Source: Gavia stellata (taxonomy: Eukaryota; Chordata; Aves; Gaviiformes; Gaviidae). From it: a stretch of DNA of 64,000 bases. Below the pieces are notes generated by a model. It saw only the letters and a program-made list of their open reading frames with translations, did not search any database and was not told the DNA's origin. Position numbers and translations under genes: made by a program. This document shows, piece after piece, positions 1 to 12,495 of this stretch (position 1 is the stretch's first letter; every line of letters starts with the position of its first letter). Location of the stretch: assembly GCF_030936135.1 (NCBI RefSeq), contig NC_082595.1, positions 113,290,334 to 113,354,333 of the forward strand, written 5' to 3'.

Positions 1-3000
1 CCTGGGCCACGGTGACCCCGTTGTAGGGCAGCAGCCAGGCCACCTCAGTGCTGAGGAACCGCTTGATGCTGTTGATGGGCTCATAGAGCCGCCGCAGGTC
101 CCAGAACTTGATCTTACGGTCGCTCCCTGCCGTGACCAGGAAGTTGCTGAGAACCAGGAGAAAGGCAGCACTGAGACCCCAGCGCAGAGCCGTGCCCAAT
201 CCCTGCTGCAGGGACGAGGCGGCCCTGGTCCCACGGCACAGTGCTGCTCCCACAGACAGTGGCTCAACCCCCCCTCACCCCAGAAAGCCCAATCCAACCT
301 CTTCAGTCCCTCAGAGGGCCAAGTGCCATCAGCACCGAGTCCTCTTAAGCCCATCTTGTCAAAGAAGCCTCATCTGCAGGAGCGAGCCTGCTTTCCCAGG
401 CAGCACCCACGCCAGCGCCACCTCCCCTGCCCTCACCTGTCGGCCTTGCACCACTCGATGCTCCGGACTGCGTGGTCGTGGGCCAGAAAGCACTGGAAGG
501 GGTAGAGCTTCAGGGAGCCATCGGGCTGGCGCACACACTGCAGGAGGGACTTGGTGAGCAGGTTCCAGACGGCCACAGTGCCTGTGGGATGAGACCCATG
601 CCCGTGAGGAGCTGCTCCGGGCACTGTGCCAGGGCTGCAGAGGACACCCAGCACTGCAGTGTGGGACCCGAGGCAGTGTGGGGCTGGGGGACAGACAGCG
701 GCACAGGCAGGGGCTGCAGGAGCTGCGAGGCACAGTGGCCGAGACAGGCCTGGAGACAGGGCTGGGGCTTAGAGCAGGACAGGATGGCTCAGGTACAGCA
801 GGTCCCGGCAGAGCAGCACATTGCTGTGGATCGCCTGATGCCAGACACAAAATTGCATCCAGGCCAAGTCAGACAGATGTGGATTAAGCCAGAGCCACAT
901 CCTGGAGCTGACAGGTATGTGAGGGTGCCTACAGCCAGTGCACGATAAGCCTTCCCCCTGTCCCAGGGACTGGCAGAGATGTTCCTGCACGGTGCCTGCC
1001 ACTTGCTGCTGCTCACCCCGACGCTGCCCCTGTACCTCATCCTCAGGTTCCCCCAATTCCCTGCCCCAGGCAGAGGCTGAAGGAGCACAAAGCTCCGCAT
1101 GTGTCTCTGCCTGATGCAGGGCGAGGGTTGCTCCCCGAAGGCTCTGCCGCGGGATGCAGGCCGCTCTTGTACAGGAGGAGGGACTCACCATCATAAAAAC
1201 CAGCTGCAAGGTGATGATGGGGCTTGGATGGCATCCAGGAGAGGCTAAAGCACTGGCCGCACTCGGACACATTCCCTGCCTGGATAGAGCCCACCTGGAG
1301 TGTGGCAATACACTGCACCTGGAGGCCAAAGGACAGACGTCAGTCGCAGCCCCATGCTGGTGCCATCCGCGTTCCAAGAGCCGGGGCCACCCAGGTTTGG
1401 GAGCATGGCTCTGCTCTGCCACCCCAAACACCCGGGGCCAGCGAGCTCTGCAGGTGTCCTGACTCCCTCCCCAGCTCTCCCACCTGCACCAGCCGGGAGG
1501 CTTGCTGGGTGCCAGCCCCGATGGGGGACCGCAGTGGTAGAGGACACTGACCTTGCAGATAATGTGCTTGTGGAAGGAGCCATCTAGAAGAGAGCAGAGG
1601 AGAGTCAGGACATGCATCAGCTCTCCTAGAAGCTCCCTGTGGCAGGAGCTGCTCAGCAGCCTGGAGCCTGGCTCACTGCTCCCTGCGGCCCTGGCCAGGA
1701 TTCCCAGTCCCTGTCCTGCCACCCATCTGGACCAGCGTCCCCACTGCAGCCAACAAACGGCAGGCAAGCACACCCAGCAGCAGAAAACAGAGCACATGGA
1801 GCAGCAAAGCCAACAGCAGGCAGTGCCAGGACCTCCAGGAACCAGACCTGCCTGCGCTGAAGGAAGCAGCATCCTGAAAGGTGCTGCAGGCAGAGATGGG
1901 GCAGAGATGACATTCCCCCCACCCCAGCGATCTTCACCCCACCAAGACCGGCTGCCTGCCTTGATGGGAGACGTCTTTACCAAACTCAAGGGGACCCAGG
2001 GACACACAGGGGCCAGACCAGACCACGACTGCCCTGGGGAGGAAAGGAGCAGCCACGCAGGGCAGACTGCTCCGCCCGGCAAAGGCGGCCAAGCTGGCCA
2101 GGGCAGCCGGTGACGGGGGCTGGAGCAGCCCGGGCAACCACTCCTGGGGACAGCAGACTGTGCAGAGACACCTGTGCCCAAACGGTTCAGGATGAGGTGC
2201 CCGCAGGACCCCCCATGCAGCAGCTTCGTCTGCTGAAGAACGTCCCCTGCCAGCGACACACAACACAAGTGCTGTGGGGCCCCTGTCCCCCACCTCTCGG
2301 GCCAGAAAGGCCCCCCAGTCCCTCTCCGCGTGGGGCTGTCCTCAGGCATGGTGAGCACCAGACAAGCACATCTGCACCCCAGAGCACAGCAGCTGCAGGC
2401 AGAGGTGGTGTCGTGCAGAGATACGGAGAAAGCATACATCTCTGTCACCTCCACGACAGCCAGGGCATGGCACGGAGAGCAACCCCGGGCTCTCTGTCAG
2501 GCGCAAACACCCAGCGTGGGTATTTGGAGCCCCAGGGGAAGCCAGCACAGCCAGATTGACCTGGGAGCTCCCGGCAGGGCCCCAGCATGCTGCTGTCTGG
2601 CACTAATCCTGCAGCTGCAAATCAGCACCCCCAGCCTGGCTGCGAGGCACAAGGACAGTACGTGCAGCCGCAACCAGGCTGACACTACGTGAGAGGACCC
2701 GGCCTGTCCGCAGTAGCTTTGCAGGCTGGGGAAGGATTTGCGTCTGCCGCAAGCTCCCCACGTGGGGGCTGCGGCAGCCAGAGCAAACCACCTGGAGCCA
2801 GCACTCCGAGAGGGGGGCGGGAAAGGCAGCGCCAGCAGCCAGCACCGGACCGGCGCAGGCGGCAGCGCGATGTACTGATGGGGGTCAGCAACCATGCTCG
2901 AGTGCAGGGAACCAATTTCCCATCGTCAGCCACGGATGTGCAGGCTGTCGGCCACGGCTGAGCGGCCAGGAGCAGCACGCACAGGTCATCAATCTCGCTC

Positions 3001-6000
3001 GGCACCCAGCAGACGAGACTATTACAAGCACCATTAGCCCAAGCCAGCCGAGCGCTCAGAGCCCCAGATCCCTGCTATGACAAACAGCTCGAGCCGGGCT
3101 GGAATAAGCAGCTCTGCCACAACAGGACACGCTCCCAGCAGCAAGCAGGGAGGTGGGGAAAGGCTCAGCAACACACTACCGCAGCTACACCTCACCCTGC
3201 AACCCTGCTCCAGTCACAGCAACGCTGCCGAGAGCACCCTCTCAGTGCGCCCAGCTCCAGGCAGGGCTGCCCTGGGAGCCATGCCTTGGCCGGACTGCTG
3301 CAGTGTCCCCCAGAAACTGAGCTCACCTCAGGGTCAGCAGTGCTTTGACATTCTCCGACATCAAAAAGCAGCCTCGCTCCCCTCCCCTGCTGTGCCGCTC
3401 TCTGCCACAAGCCAGCCCGGGGGCAGCAGCAGCAGGGGTGGCAGCTTGTCCCAAGCCTGGTGGTGCGCCGGGGCTCACTGCCCCACTGGACACAGCTCCC
3501 GGGCAGGACAGCGCTTGCCCGAGCACGGTCCTGCTGCACCTGGCGAGTGGGGCCTGCCCCACAGCCATGCCCCTACCCAGCCCCCTCGGCACAGCAGGCT
3601 CCCTCCCACACGGGCAGCGAGACCCCAGCCCCGGGGCTCGCCCACCGCCCACCCCGGCACAGCGGGATGAGGGCCAGGACACCCCTGCCCAGCGGCGCGG
3701 CTCTTCCTACCTTTTACCTGGGTTCTCTTGGACCGCTGCAGGGCCCCGGGGTGCGGGAGGGAGTACAGCACCACCTTGCCGTCCGAGAAGGCCACGGCCA
3801 GCAGGCCCAGCCGGCTCATCTGCGGGTGCTGCGGAACAACACGCAGGCTCAGCCCCAGGGTCACCGTCCCCCACCCGGGAAGGCAAGGCTTCAGCGAGGG
3901 CATGGACTAGCGAGCCCCGGGGGAAACCCAAGGTGGACCCCAGGGCCTGGGCGGCCCTTCCGGCTGCACACCCACCTTCCTGGCAGCAGTGGGCAGCTCC
4001 CAGGCACCGCTAGGGCAGAACTTCATGTCCCAGACGCAGCCGTGATCAGCAGCGATGGCGTAGGCCAGCCCGGCTTTGTCAACAGAGCTGCAGGCACAGG
4101 TTGAGCCATGAAGAACATGGCAGCTCGTGCCCAGAAGCTCCAGTGTACACCAGCAGCTTCCAGTGTACACCAGCAGCGAAGCTGGCTACCAGCACAGTCC
4201 CCGTGGGGTTCAGGCTGTGGCCGGCGGCTCTGGGAGGACGAAGCCGTGGAGGGACAAGAGGTACGGGCCCTGCCCCATCCCTGGGAGCCAGGCAGCCCCC
4301 AGCCCCTTCCCCAGGGGGGCTGTTCCCCAGGCCAGGCCACTCACCCCTGCTCCTGCTGCAGCGTGCCCAGGCCCCAGAGCTGCAGGAGCGCAGGGCCCCC
4401 ATGGAGCCCAGCCACGCTGTGCGTCTCCTCCATGCTCCCATGGCAGTAGAGAGCCACATACTGAGAGGCCACTGAGCCCTCCGGGGACGGGCACCACTCC
4501 ATCGCCCACACAGGGCCGCCAACGAAGAAGGACATGTCCAGGCGCTCCTCATGGGGCTGCAGGGAGCTGAACCTGCCAGCGGGGAGGTGGGTAAGGGCAC
4601 GGGGCAAGAGCAGTGCTGCCACGGGGTGGGAGCCGGCAGGCCGGACAGGGCAGCGCCCAGCTGGTGCAGAGCCCTGGCACAGGGCCGGGGGGCAGTGGAA
4701 CCCCAAGACACACTGCACGGGCTGCTGCTCAGCCCATGGCCGCTCCTGCTGCCCTGGGGCAGCTGCCAGGCCCTCAGACCTGCTGGGGCCGCAGCCCTGG
4801 AAGTTACTGCCTGTCCCAGGCACAACAGCCACCATCCCAGCAGTGCCTCGGAGCAGCCCATCACAGACCTGTTTACTCTGTATAAGACACCGTCGTCTTC
4901 AATGCCCTCCCGCTGGATGGAAAAGAGGGGAGATTTCTCCTCTGCTGGCAGGTACGGGGCAGCTTCGCTGGGGAGACAGAAGAAGGTGAGAAGATGTCTC
5001 CCCACCCCTGCCCCTCATCCAGTCACCCCCTGGCACAGCACCATGCCCCAGCACCCATCCCAGTCTGCCCTGCTGCCGGCCACCCTGAGGGCTGCTAAGA
5101 TTCCACAGCCAAATCCATGAGACCCCCAAAGCCCACAATAAGACAGACCCATACTTTCTGCTGGGGCCTGATCCCCCCAGAGGGATGGGGGACTACAGCA
5201 CCCACCGTGCCCTCGTTCTCCCCCAGCCCCAATGGCCAGGGCCACCCACTCTCCCTGCCCCAGCTCACCCCGAACATTGCTGAGACCTGCCCCATCATGC
5301 AGCCTGAGAGCAGGCAGCGCCTGTGCCACATGTCGGCCCCAGCCCCTCCCTTCCTATGCTGCTCCGATGGTACCTTTCAGAGAGACACGTCCACTTGTGC
5401 GCCAAAGGGATCCAGTCGGGAAACTCCCACTGTGAGTACTTCTGATCCCGCCTGCAGCGGATGCACCAGATGTCAGCAACAGCCCTGCTTCCCGGCCCTG
5501 CCTGCAGCACAGGCAGCTGTCCCCCCCGCACCCTGCCTGCAGCACAGGCAGCCCCCATCTCCCTGCGGCACAGGCAGCCCCCCTCTCCCTGCGGCACAGG
5601 CAGTCCCATGCAGAGGGCTCTCAGCCCCTGCCCTTCCCCACACTCCCCCCTTGGCCCAGCCACTCCACCAGCCACGGTGCTTCCCGCAGGTGATGGGGCC
5701 CCGTCCCCAGCAGCCAGCAGCAGAATGCCGATGTTCCCGATGGCACATGCTCCTTTCTCCTCGTGCCTGTGATAGCAATGGTACCCAGGGCACCAACAGC
5801 CACCGCTCCCTGTACCCTACCCTGAACCCCCCAGCACCCCTCAAGCCCCCACTCACAGGCTGCAGGTGAGGCTGGAGCACTTCTCCACTGGGGCCATGAT
5901 GGAGTTGTGGAAGCCGTTGGGAGCGAGGCCTCGGCACTGGGGCTTGGATCTCTGGGCACAAGAGCAGACTCAGAGCAAGACCTGGCCAAAGGGCCTGGCC

Positions 6001-8837
6001 TGAGCTGCCTCTGCGTGCCCAAACGTTCCCACGAGCCCCTGGGGGACGCGCCTGTCCTAAACGGCACCGATGCAGCCTATAAGCACAGAGCTCTCCCCCA
6101 GCCACAGCAGCAGCAGTCACAAAGACCGCGTCACACTGGCCTTAACACACAAAGTCCCATTCTGGGGACTTCCACAAACTACCGGCCAGCCTCCAGGACC
6201 CTGCCTTTACCTCCCATCAGCTTCAGCAGGAGCCCAAGACCCCCACACCCTCTCCCAGAAGTGCCCGTCGCCCTGTCCCCATCCACCCTCACTGGGAGCT
6301 GCCTCTGCCCGCAGTTAAGCCCAAAGAGCTCATGCCCGGATTCACGGCTGACAGGCACCGTGCCATCCCAGACTGAGTCCCGCTTCAGGGCTGTCCTGCT
6401 GCAAACAGCCAGGGGTGAGGACACTGCGAGACAGCTCAGACACTTTGTGCTGTTCATGCTGGGCCAAAGGTAAGAAGCAGCCAAGGCAGAGACCCTGCCC
6501 TTACCCCTGCAGATGACGTCTTCCCACCGTGTCCTCGAAGCGCCTCCATCTCTGGCTCTGACACCTCACTGAGTGGTGCGTCACTCCCCTCCTCCTCCTC
6601 CGCCTGCAGCAACACCTCCTTCGAGGGCACGAAGTCAGCATCTCGTGCAGGATCATCACTATCAGTTTCCTCCTCCTTCCTCCTCCGGCTCCGACGCTTC
6701 TTCTGGATATGCTCAAGCTCTGGTTCCGGCTCCTGGGCACCCTCGGTGGGAGCCGGAGGCTGGTACACCGATGTCAGCTCCTCTGCCAGCTCCTGCAGGT
6801 ACAGCAAAGCCCTGGGACACCAAAGGCATTGCCCGGAGGTGAGCAGAGGAACTGCACAGGGACCAGCCAGCCCTCCCTCCAGGACCAGGCGGACGCACCC
6901 CTGCAACTCATGGTCTGGGCAAGCAATTTGCTCCAGCCCTGCCCAGCCAAGCTGCGGCAGAGCCCATCTGGATGCACTGCCAGCCTCCAGGCTGGCCACT
7001 CGGCCAGCCAGCATCCCCTGCTCCTCCCCAGGGAACGCCAGCCTCCCCTGGTCTCCGGCAGCAGGCAGGGGAATGCATCCAGCAGGCAGAGCAGCACGTG
7101 GCCCTTTGCCAGCCAGAAAGTGGGAAAGCCAGAGATCTTTCCACGAGCGCCCTCAGCGAAGGGAGTTCCCGCACCGAGCACACCACTGCAGGGGCTGCGC
7201 CCTCCTTCTGCACAGGGCACTGCAACCCCAGCAGCTCTGCCCCTGCAAACCCAGGGCTCGCGCAGGCACTCAGAGAGCACAGGCACTGCCTGAACTGCCT
7301 TCAGAGGCCCCAGAGCACATGGGCTCCCCCCAGGATTCCCCTTTAAGCAGCCCATGGCTCGCACAGCTTGTTCTGCCCCACCAGACAAGCCTCCTCCTGG
7401 CTTTGTGAGGAACCAAGGAAACCTCCCCCCCACCACAGACAGCCCACTGCTGTCAAACAGCCGCTGCATGAGAGCTCATCTACAGCCCCTGCTGTTCCCC
7501 ACATCCCTGCGTTCCTGGATCCAAACACATTCTCCTAAAGCGGGAAAAGATCATTCCGTGGGGAACCAGTCTGTCCCACTGAGGCAGGACAAAGTCCTTC
7601 AGGAAAGACAACAAGACCCCCAGGCAAGGCAGAGGTCTCGACGAACTTCTCCGAGAGCAGCGTCTGCCTGTCCTTCCAATCTCCCCGGGGCACCCACCCC
7701 TGGACTCCCCCATCCGTTGCCCCTGCTTACACTTTGGCTGCCCGCCTTTTGGGGCGCCCGCCGGGGGGTGTCTCCAGCCCTTCCGCTGCCTTGCTGCTCC
7801 CCAGCATCTTCTGCACACAGATGGGCTCCGGGGCCGGGCACTCCAGGTCCTGAGACAGTTTCAGCAGCAGCATCTCCGTCTTGGACTTCCGCCCGCGCTT
7901 CCCGGGTGCCTTTGGGGGTGGCACGGACCTGTTCTCCAAGGTCCTCGAGGGCTCGCCGTGAGCCTCAGTCTCCGCAGGGGCTTGGCCACTGGGGTCACTA
8001 GGATTACTTTTTGTTTTTTGGTTTCGGAGAGATTTATTCTGGGACTTGGCAGCTTCTATTCCCTCCTCAGAGTGGCCCAAAGCATCCAGATCTCGGAGCG
8101 GTGACAGTTCCCCTTCCCAAAAACAACAGCCAGAATTAGCACGAAAACGCAGCGGGGCTCTCCTACCGCCCCTCGGCGCAGCGACCTGCCGGGCTGCCGC
8201 TGCAGCCGGGCACCGGCCCCAGCCCATGCAGCGGAGCAGCAGGTCACGGCAGGGCTCGGGCACCGGGCACCGGCAAAGCGGCAGCTCCCTGCCCGACGGC
8301 ATGGAGCCGGGGCCAGGCCCCCGGCCAGGAGGGACATAGGGTCGGACAGACGGACACAGGGTCGGACACCTGTGCCCGGGCAGCGACTCAAGCACGCTGA
8401 CGGGCGCAGTAAGCCTGGCTCAGCTCCAGGCCGGGGCAGGCACCGCCAGAGGCTCGGAGCAGCGACGGGAGCGCACGCAGCGTCTCCGGCCGCGCACGGG
8501 CACGCACCGGCCCCGGCCCCGGCCCCGGCCCCGGCCCCCTTCTCCGCCCGCCCCGTGCAGCCCGCAGCCCTGCGCCCCGCAGCGCCGGGTGCTCCCCCGG
8601 GGGCACCGCCCCGAGCCCCCGGGAGCGGCCCCCGCCCAGCGCCGCCCCGGTCCCTCCCGCAGCGGCGGGCGCGGCCGCGGGCACCGCCCGCCCCCGGTAC
8701 GTACGGAGCGCTCGGGGCTCGCCCTCCCGCGCCCGACTGCGGCTCCGGCTGCGCCCGGCGGGCGCCGATCCCCGTCCCGAACGGCCCCGGCGGCTCCGCT
8801 CCCGGCAGCGCGGCCCGCGGGCGGCGCTGGACGCCAT
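1..8837 (-). CDS. GTF3C2: GTF3C2, TFIIIC 110-kDa subunit (3' part lies outside the window)
   Basis: Subunit of TFIIIC, the RNA polymerase III factor that binds B-box promoters of tRNA and related genes; it carries a WD40 propeller. Exons on the minus strand, in gene order: 8837-8705, 8112-7731, 6811-6505, 5951-5857, 5451-5374, 4967-4869, 4572-4345, 4087-3976, 3828-3711, 1583-1552, 1318-1189, 581-437, 146-1. All junction phases agree, giving about 668 residues; human has about 911. Recognisable stretches are an AT-hook-like GKRGRKSK, the helix [11 protein letters not shown], an acidic stretch, then propeller segments such as [49 protein letters not shown] and [19 protein letters not shown]. 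The exon ending at 3711 must use the second of two adjacent GT donors to keep frame. The first exon (ATG at 8837) is inferred from phase and a GTACGT donor; its Arg/Ser-rich leader does not match the human start, so the N-terminus is least certain. Confidence 0.93.
1584..3710. other. GTF3C2 intron, no other gene seen
   Basis: A 2.1-kb intron between the exons ending at 3711 and starting at 1583. It is GC-rich with scattered stops and no CR1, RNA gene or conserved protein stretch that I can recognise. Confidence 0.6.
5497..5606. repeat. Minisatellite, about four units of 27-35 bp
   Basis: Four imperfect units built on a core of CCTGC-GGCACAGGCAG follow one another inside a GTF3C2 intron, just upstream (in gene sense) of the exon 5451-5374. 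They do not touch either splice site. Confidence 0.75.
8507..8538. repeat. (CCCCGG)n simple repeat in GTF3C2 intron 1
   Basis: About five hexamer units of CCCCGG lie within the CpG island that covers GTF3C2 exon 1 and intron 1. Confidence 0.85.
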
Positions 8838-9398
8838 CCGGGCGGGTCCCCGCGGGCTCCCGGAGCCGCCACCGCCCCGCTGCGGGCCGCGCCGCCAGCA
8901 CGGAACCGGATCCGGAAGCCGCAGCGCGGCGGCGGCGGCGCAGGGGGATGACGTCACGGGGCAAGGTCATTACCGAAGCGCTCCGCCTGCCACGTGACTG
9001 CTCCGTGGGGACGTGCGGCTCCGCGTCCCGCCGGGGCCCGCGGAAGCGATACGGCTGCGGGGCCCCACGGAGTGGCGAGCGCCCCTGTCCCTGCACAGCC
9101 GCACACGTCCACGCGGGAACAAGAGGTGTCTGGACAGGACGGTGCGGGGTCGGGCGGCCTCGCGGGACCCCCAAACCGCGGGGGTGCCTCGGACGGGGGA
9201 GGTGTGACGGAAGCGGGACGAGTGAGATGATAAAGCACAATCACAGAGCGGTGACGCCCGCACCCGCGTACTGACGGCAGCACACGCGATACCTCCGTAG
9301 CGTACGTCGGGGGATCGGGAAAAGGAGCAGGCACGGCACCCGCAGAGCCGTCTACGCTCCCAACTCAGGGAAAACCAACGCGGATATTTCTAACCAGC
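8838..9398 (-). promoter_or_regulatory. GTF3C2 CpG-island promoter with CRE and E-box
   Basis: The stretch just upstream of the proposed GTF3C2 ATG holds ETS-type GGAAG cores near 8,910, a perfect palindromic CRE (TGACGTCA, 8949-8956) and an E-box CACGTG (8991-8996). No TATA box is evident. These are motif matches only. The rest of the interval up to the first U1 3' box has no gene that I can see. Confidence 0.6.
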
Positions 9399-9407
9399 TC
9401 TGTCTTT
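9399..9407 (-). terminator. snRNA 3' box of U1 copy 1
   Basis: On the minus strand this reads AAAGACAGA, matching the AAARNNAGA core of the vertebrate snRNA 3' box. It starts 14 nt after the U1 3' end, the place expected for Integrator-dependent 3'-end formation. Confidence 0.85.
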
Positions 9408-9420
9408 GGCACCGCCGAGC

Positions 9421-9584
9421 CAGGGGAGAGCGCGAACGCAGTCCCCCACTACCACAAATTATGCAGTCGAGTTTCCCGCATTTGGGGAAATCGCAGGGGT
9501 CAGCACACCCGGAGTGCAGGGGATGAGCCTCGCCCTGGGAAAACCACCTGCATGATCATGGTGTCTCCCCTGCCAGGTAAGTAT
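9421..9584 (-). ncRNA. RNU1: U1 spliceosomal snRNA, copy 1
   Basis: Full-length 164-nt U1 with the 5' end ATACTTACCTG that pairs with 5' splice sites, the Sm site AATTTGTGG, and the 3' terminal stem ending in CCCCTG. It is identical to the copies at 12332 and 18297. Compared with human U1 as I remember it there are nine substitutions and no indels; those at positions 33, 35, 65 and 66 fall in the protein-binding loops of stem-loops I and II. Its own octamer, PSE and 3' box are present with normal spacing, so it looks expressible. Confidence 0.97.
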
Positions 9585-9631
9585 GACGCACAACCGCGAC
9601 CGCACCACACCACGCACCCGCACACACACAC

Positions 9632-9796
9632 ACAACACGGACACCGAACAACAACGCATCCGCCAAACACCACCACTCCGCCTCACGCGTCCCACCATCT
9701 GCCGCCGCGCAGTCCCCACGCAGCCCCGCACACCCGTGGCCGGCGCCTTCGTGGCGCCTTGGGCTCCCGTCATCCCACGCGGCGTCTGATCTGCAT
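9632..9796 (-). promoter_or_regulatory. Promoter of U1 copy 1 (PSE and octamer DSE)
   Basis: The PSE candidate TTCGGTGTCCGTGTTGT (minus strand, 9632-9648) lies at -64 to -48 from the start site, exactly as in the other three copies. The distal element is an octamer variant ATGCAGAT (9789-9796, about -212 to -205) beside a GC/CACC-type box. There is no TATA box, fitting a Pol II snRNA promoter. The sequence between the two elements matches copy 4, not copies 2 and 3. Confidence 0.85.
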
Positions 9797-12114
9797 GGAC
9801 ACGCCCTCACACGCACCGCCCCGCCCCTGCCGGCTCGCAGCGCCTCCGCCGGCCCCGGCGCCATCTCCGTGGCCACGCCCCCTCCCGCAGCGGCCCCGCC
9901 CCTGGCGGCCCCGCCCCGCCCACCCGAGACGCCCCGGCGGGTCCCCCGCCTGCCCGCACCGCCACCGCCACCGGGACCGGCACCGGGACCGCCACCGCCA
10001 CCGGGACCGGCACCGGGGCTTCATCTCTCAGAGCCGAGCGGGACCGCGCTGGAGCCGCAGCGCCGGCAGAGCGCGGCCACGGCGGGGCCAGCGGCGGGAG
10101 GGGACCCGTGGGGCGGTGCCGGGGCCGGGGCGGCCTCTGTGACCGCCCGGGGCCCGGTCCTCTGGCGGGGAGCCGGGGGGGCCCGGCCGTGCCCGGGGCT
10201 GGGTGGCCGGGGGTGGCCGGGGGGCCCGGGTGCGGCTCCGGGACACGGGCTCAGCTCCGCTGACGGCCAGAGCCGCAAAGGGGAAAGCCGGAGCCGCGGC
10301 CCTCAGCCGGGGCAGAGGCCCCGGGCCCGGACGTTGGGCTGGGCCCCGTTAGCCGGGCAGGACCCCACTGGGTGGCACCGGTTTGTACTGGGCGCCCGTA
10401 CGGGTCAACACGATGGCACCTACGAGGCCCGTGGACAAAAGCCTTGGCAGCCCGCTGACGCCCGGTGCCGGGAGCGGGGGGCTCTGGGCGCCGACAGCAG
10501 CACGGCGAGAGCGGACGCCCGCGGGGGAGCCAGCCCACGAGCACGCGGTGCCGTGAAAGCGCCCGTGCGCCCTCCGTGGGGATGGCGAGGGGCTGGTAAA
10601 CGCCGGCACCGGCGGCACCCCAGACCCAGCAGCTCCAGCGATCCGTGCCTGGAACCGCACGGGCCCTGGCGCTCCCTCGGCCAAGGCAAACCCGCCCTCC
10701 AATCCCTCTCCCGCTGTCCGGGCATTGCCGGTCGGGCTCCTAAACCTCGCCCCGCCACAGGCAGGTGCTGGGGCTCTCGGGGTTTTCTCCCCGGTGCCTC
10801 TGGAGCCAACAACGTCCCTGCTCAGGTTGCACACGCCCACCGCCCGATTAAACCGTAACCGAAGAAACAAGTGGCGAACGCCCCACGCACGCTGCTTCCC
10901 CCGCCTGCGTGAGCCACCCTCCTGCCGTGGGAGGGGGCTGGGTGCTGCGGGTGACGCCGTTCCGGCCTCCCGACCGCGGGGACACGAGCCCCGGTGCCCG
11001 CAGACCGGAGCCGCTCTCAGGGCCGTGCCGGCTGCTCGTGGGCTGGAGGCGTGCGGGACAACAGCGCTTGCTGTACGCGTGCAGAGCGAGGTCAGAGAAT
11101 AGAAAGGGCCGTACATAAAATTCGAGGTGAACTTCAGCTACTGCATGAAGTATCCGGAGAAAAGACTTTTGACCAGCGGGGCTGGGTCCCAGGCGTGGGA
11201 GGACGGGTAAGAAAAGTCTTGGGACAGCACCGAGGTCTAGTCGGGCTTCGTAACGCTGGTGGTCGTGTCTGTGAGGGTTCAGGTGACATGACATTGAAGC
11301 GAACCGGGATGTGAGAGGCTGGAACGAGGCCGGGATGGCGCAAGTGGAGGCTGGAGGGCTGACGCCGAGCGCGTCAGGGGATGGGGAGGAAGAGGAGAAG
11401 AGAAGGGGCGGAAGGGCTGGGGCTGACGACCGTAAGTGATTAGGAAGCCCAGCAGCAGGAACGGGCGGCGGGACAGCGGGGCCCCGCAGCGCCGGATCCT
11501 GAGCTCCCAGGGCGTCGGCGGCCCTTCTGCCGTAGCTCTCGACTTTGAGAGAAAGACGGCGCGAGTCTCCGCGCCTCCGCGGGCTGCTGGGGAAGGAAAC
11601 CGGGGAACCCTTCCCAGGCCTCTTCGGGCCTCCGCAGCTAGAAAGGATGAGCCAGCGGGACGCCGGGGCCTCAGCGAGTCGGCAAGGTCGACCGAGCGAG
11701 GGCGCGAGCTATCTGGAAAGCGGGAGCGCAGCACGAGGGAGCCGCCGAGGCTGGGAAAGACCGTTAAGGTCCTCGAGCGCAAGCGTAGAGCCGCCGCCGC
11801 CGCGCGCACCGCTGAGCCGCGTCCCGAAGCGCCACATGGAGGCGCGACGGCAGCGGCCGGAGCCTCCCCGTCCGCCCCCGCGGGAGGCCGACGGCTGCCG
11901 GGCGCCGGGTCCCGGCCCCAGCCCGGCCCCGGGTGCCGCTCCCGGCCGGGCCCAGGAGCCGCGCGGGCGCGGGCGGGGCCGTCCCGGGCGGGGCCGGAGG
12001 GGAGCGGCGGGGCGGGGCCGCGGGGGCGGGGCCCTGCAGACGGCGCCGCTCTGCAGACGGCGCCGCTGCGGGCCGGGCGGCCAGGGGCGGGGCGGTGGGG
12101 AGCGGGGCGTGGCC
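9797..12114. other. GC-rich spacer between divergent U1 copies 1 and 2
   Basis: About 2.3 kb of CpG-rich sequence separates the octamers of the two divergent U1 genes. Long open frames exist, as expected from base composition, but none shows a recognisable domain or a consistent splice pattern. A tandem duplication with core GCAGACGGCGCCGCTCT lies at about 12,035-12,068, just upstream of the copy 2 octamer. Confidence 0.55.
9955..10020. repeat. Minisatellite of two 30-bp-class units
   Basis: Two near-identical units made of CCACCGCCACCGGGACCGG and CACCGGGACCG follow each other in the spacer behind U1 copy 1. Confidence 0.75.
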
Positions 12115-12284
12115 ATGCAGATCGCGCACCGCGCGGGGTGACGGGACAACCACGCGCCGCGCCGCGCCGCGCGGCCACGGGCGTGCGCGAGTGCTACTGG
12201 GCGCTGCGTGGTGGAAGAGTGGGGATCGGGATGTGGGTTCGGCGCGGGCGGGGACGCGGCGTTTGTGTTCGGTGTCCGTGTTGT
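12115..12284 (+). promoter_or_regulatory. Promoter of U1 copy 2 (DSE and PSE)
   Basis: Octamer variant ATGCAGAT at 12115-12122 (-217 to -210), preceded by the GC/CACC box GGGGCGTGGCC. PSE candidate TTCGGTGTCCGTGTTGT at 12268-12284 (-64 to -48). The intervening sequence is almost the same as that of copy 3 and differs from copies 1 and 4. Confidence 0.85.
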
Positions 12285-12331
12285 GTGTGTGTGTGCGGGT
12301 GCGTGGTGTGGTGCGGGCGCGGGTGTGAGTC

Positions 12332-12495
12332 ATACTTACCTGGCAGGGGAGACACCATGATCATGCAGGTGGTTTTCCCAGGGCGAGGCTCATCCCCTGC
12401 ACTCCGGGTGTGCTGACCCCTGCGATTTCCCCAAATGCGGGAAACTCGACTGCATAATTTGTGGTAGTGGGGGACTGCGTTCGCGCTCTCCCCTG
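12332..12495 (+). ncRNA. RNU1: U1 spliceosomal snRNA, copy 2
   Basis: Full-length 164-nt U1, identical to copies 1 and 4. It starts ATACTTACCTGGCAGGGG, has the Sm site AATTTGTGG, and ends in CTCTCCCCTG. Stem-loop II carries loop CCTGCACTCC where human U1 has ATTGCACTCC; stem-loop I carries ATCATGCAG where human has ATCACGAAG. It faces copy 3, so the two genes converge. Confidence 0.97.

Noticed and set aside
4088-4344. A possible extra GTF3C2 exon (open frame with [11 protein letters not shown])
   Set aside because: Exons 4572-4345 and 4087-3976 join in phase and match the human protein without it; the stretch also contains a 17-bp tandem repeat.
9869-10858. A 329-codon plus-strand open frame in the U1 spacer
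   Set aside because: It is Pro/Ala/Gly/Arg-rich, has no domain, includes a minisatellite, and similar long frames occur in several frames of the same GC-rich stretch.
11436-12416. Frames with runs such as RTHTHNTDTE near each U1 gene
   Set aside because: They recur at all U1 copies because they read the duplicated GT-rich region between PSE and start site, not because of a protein family.
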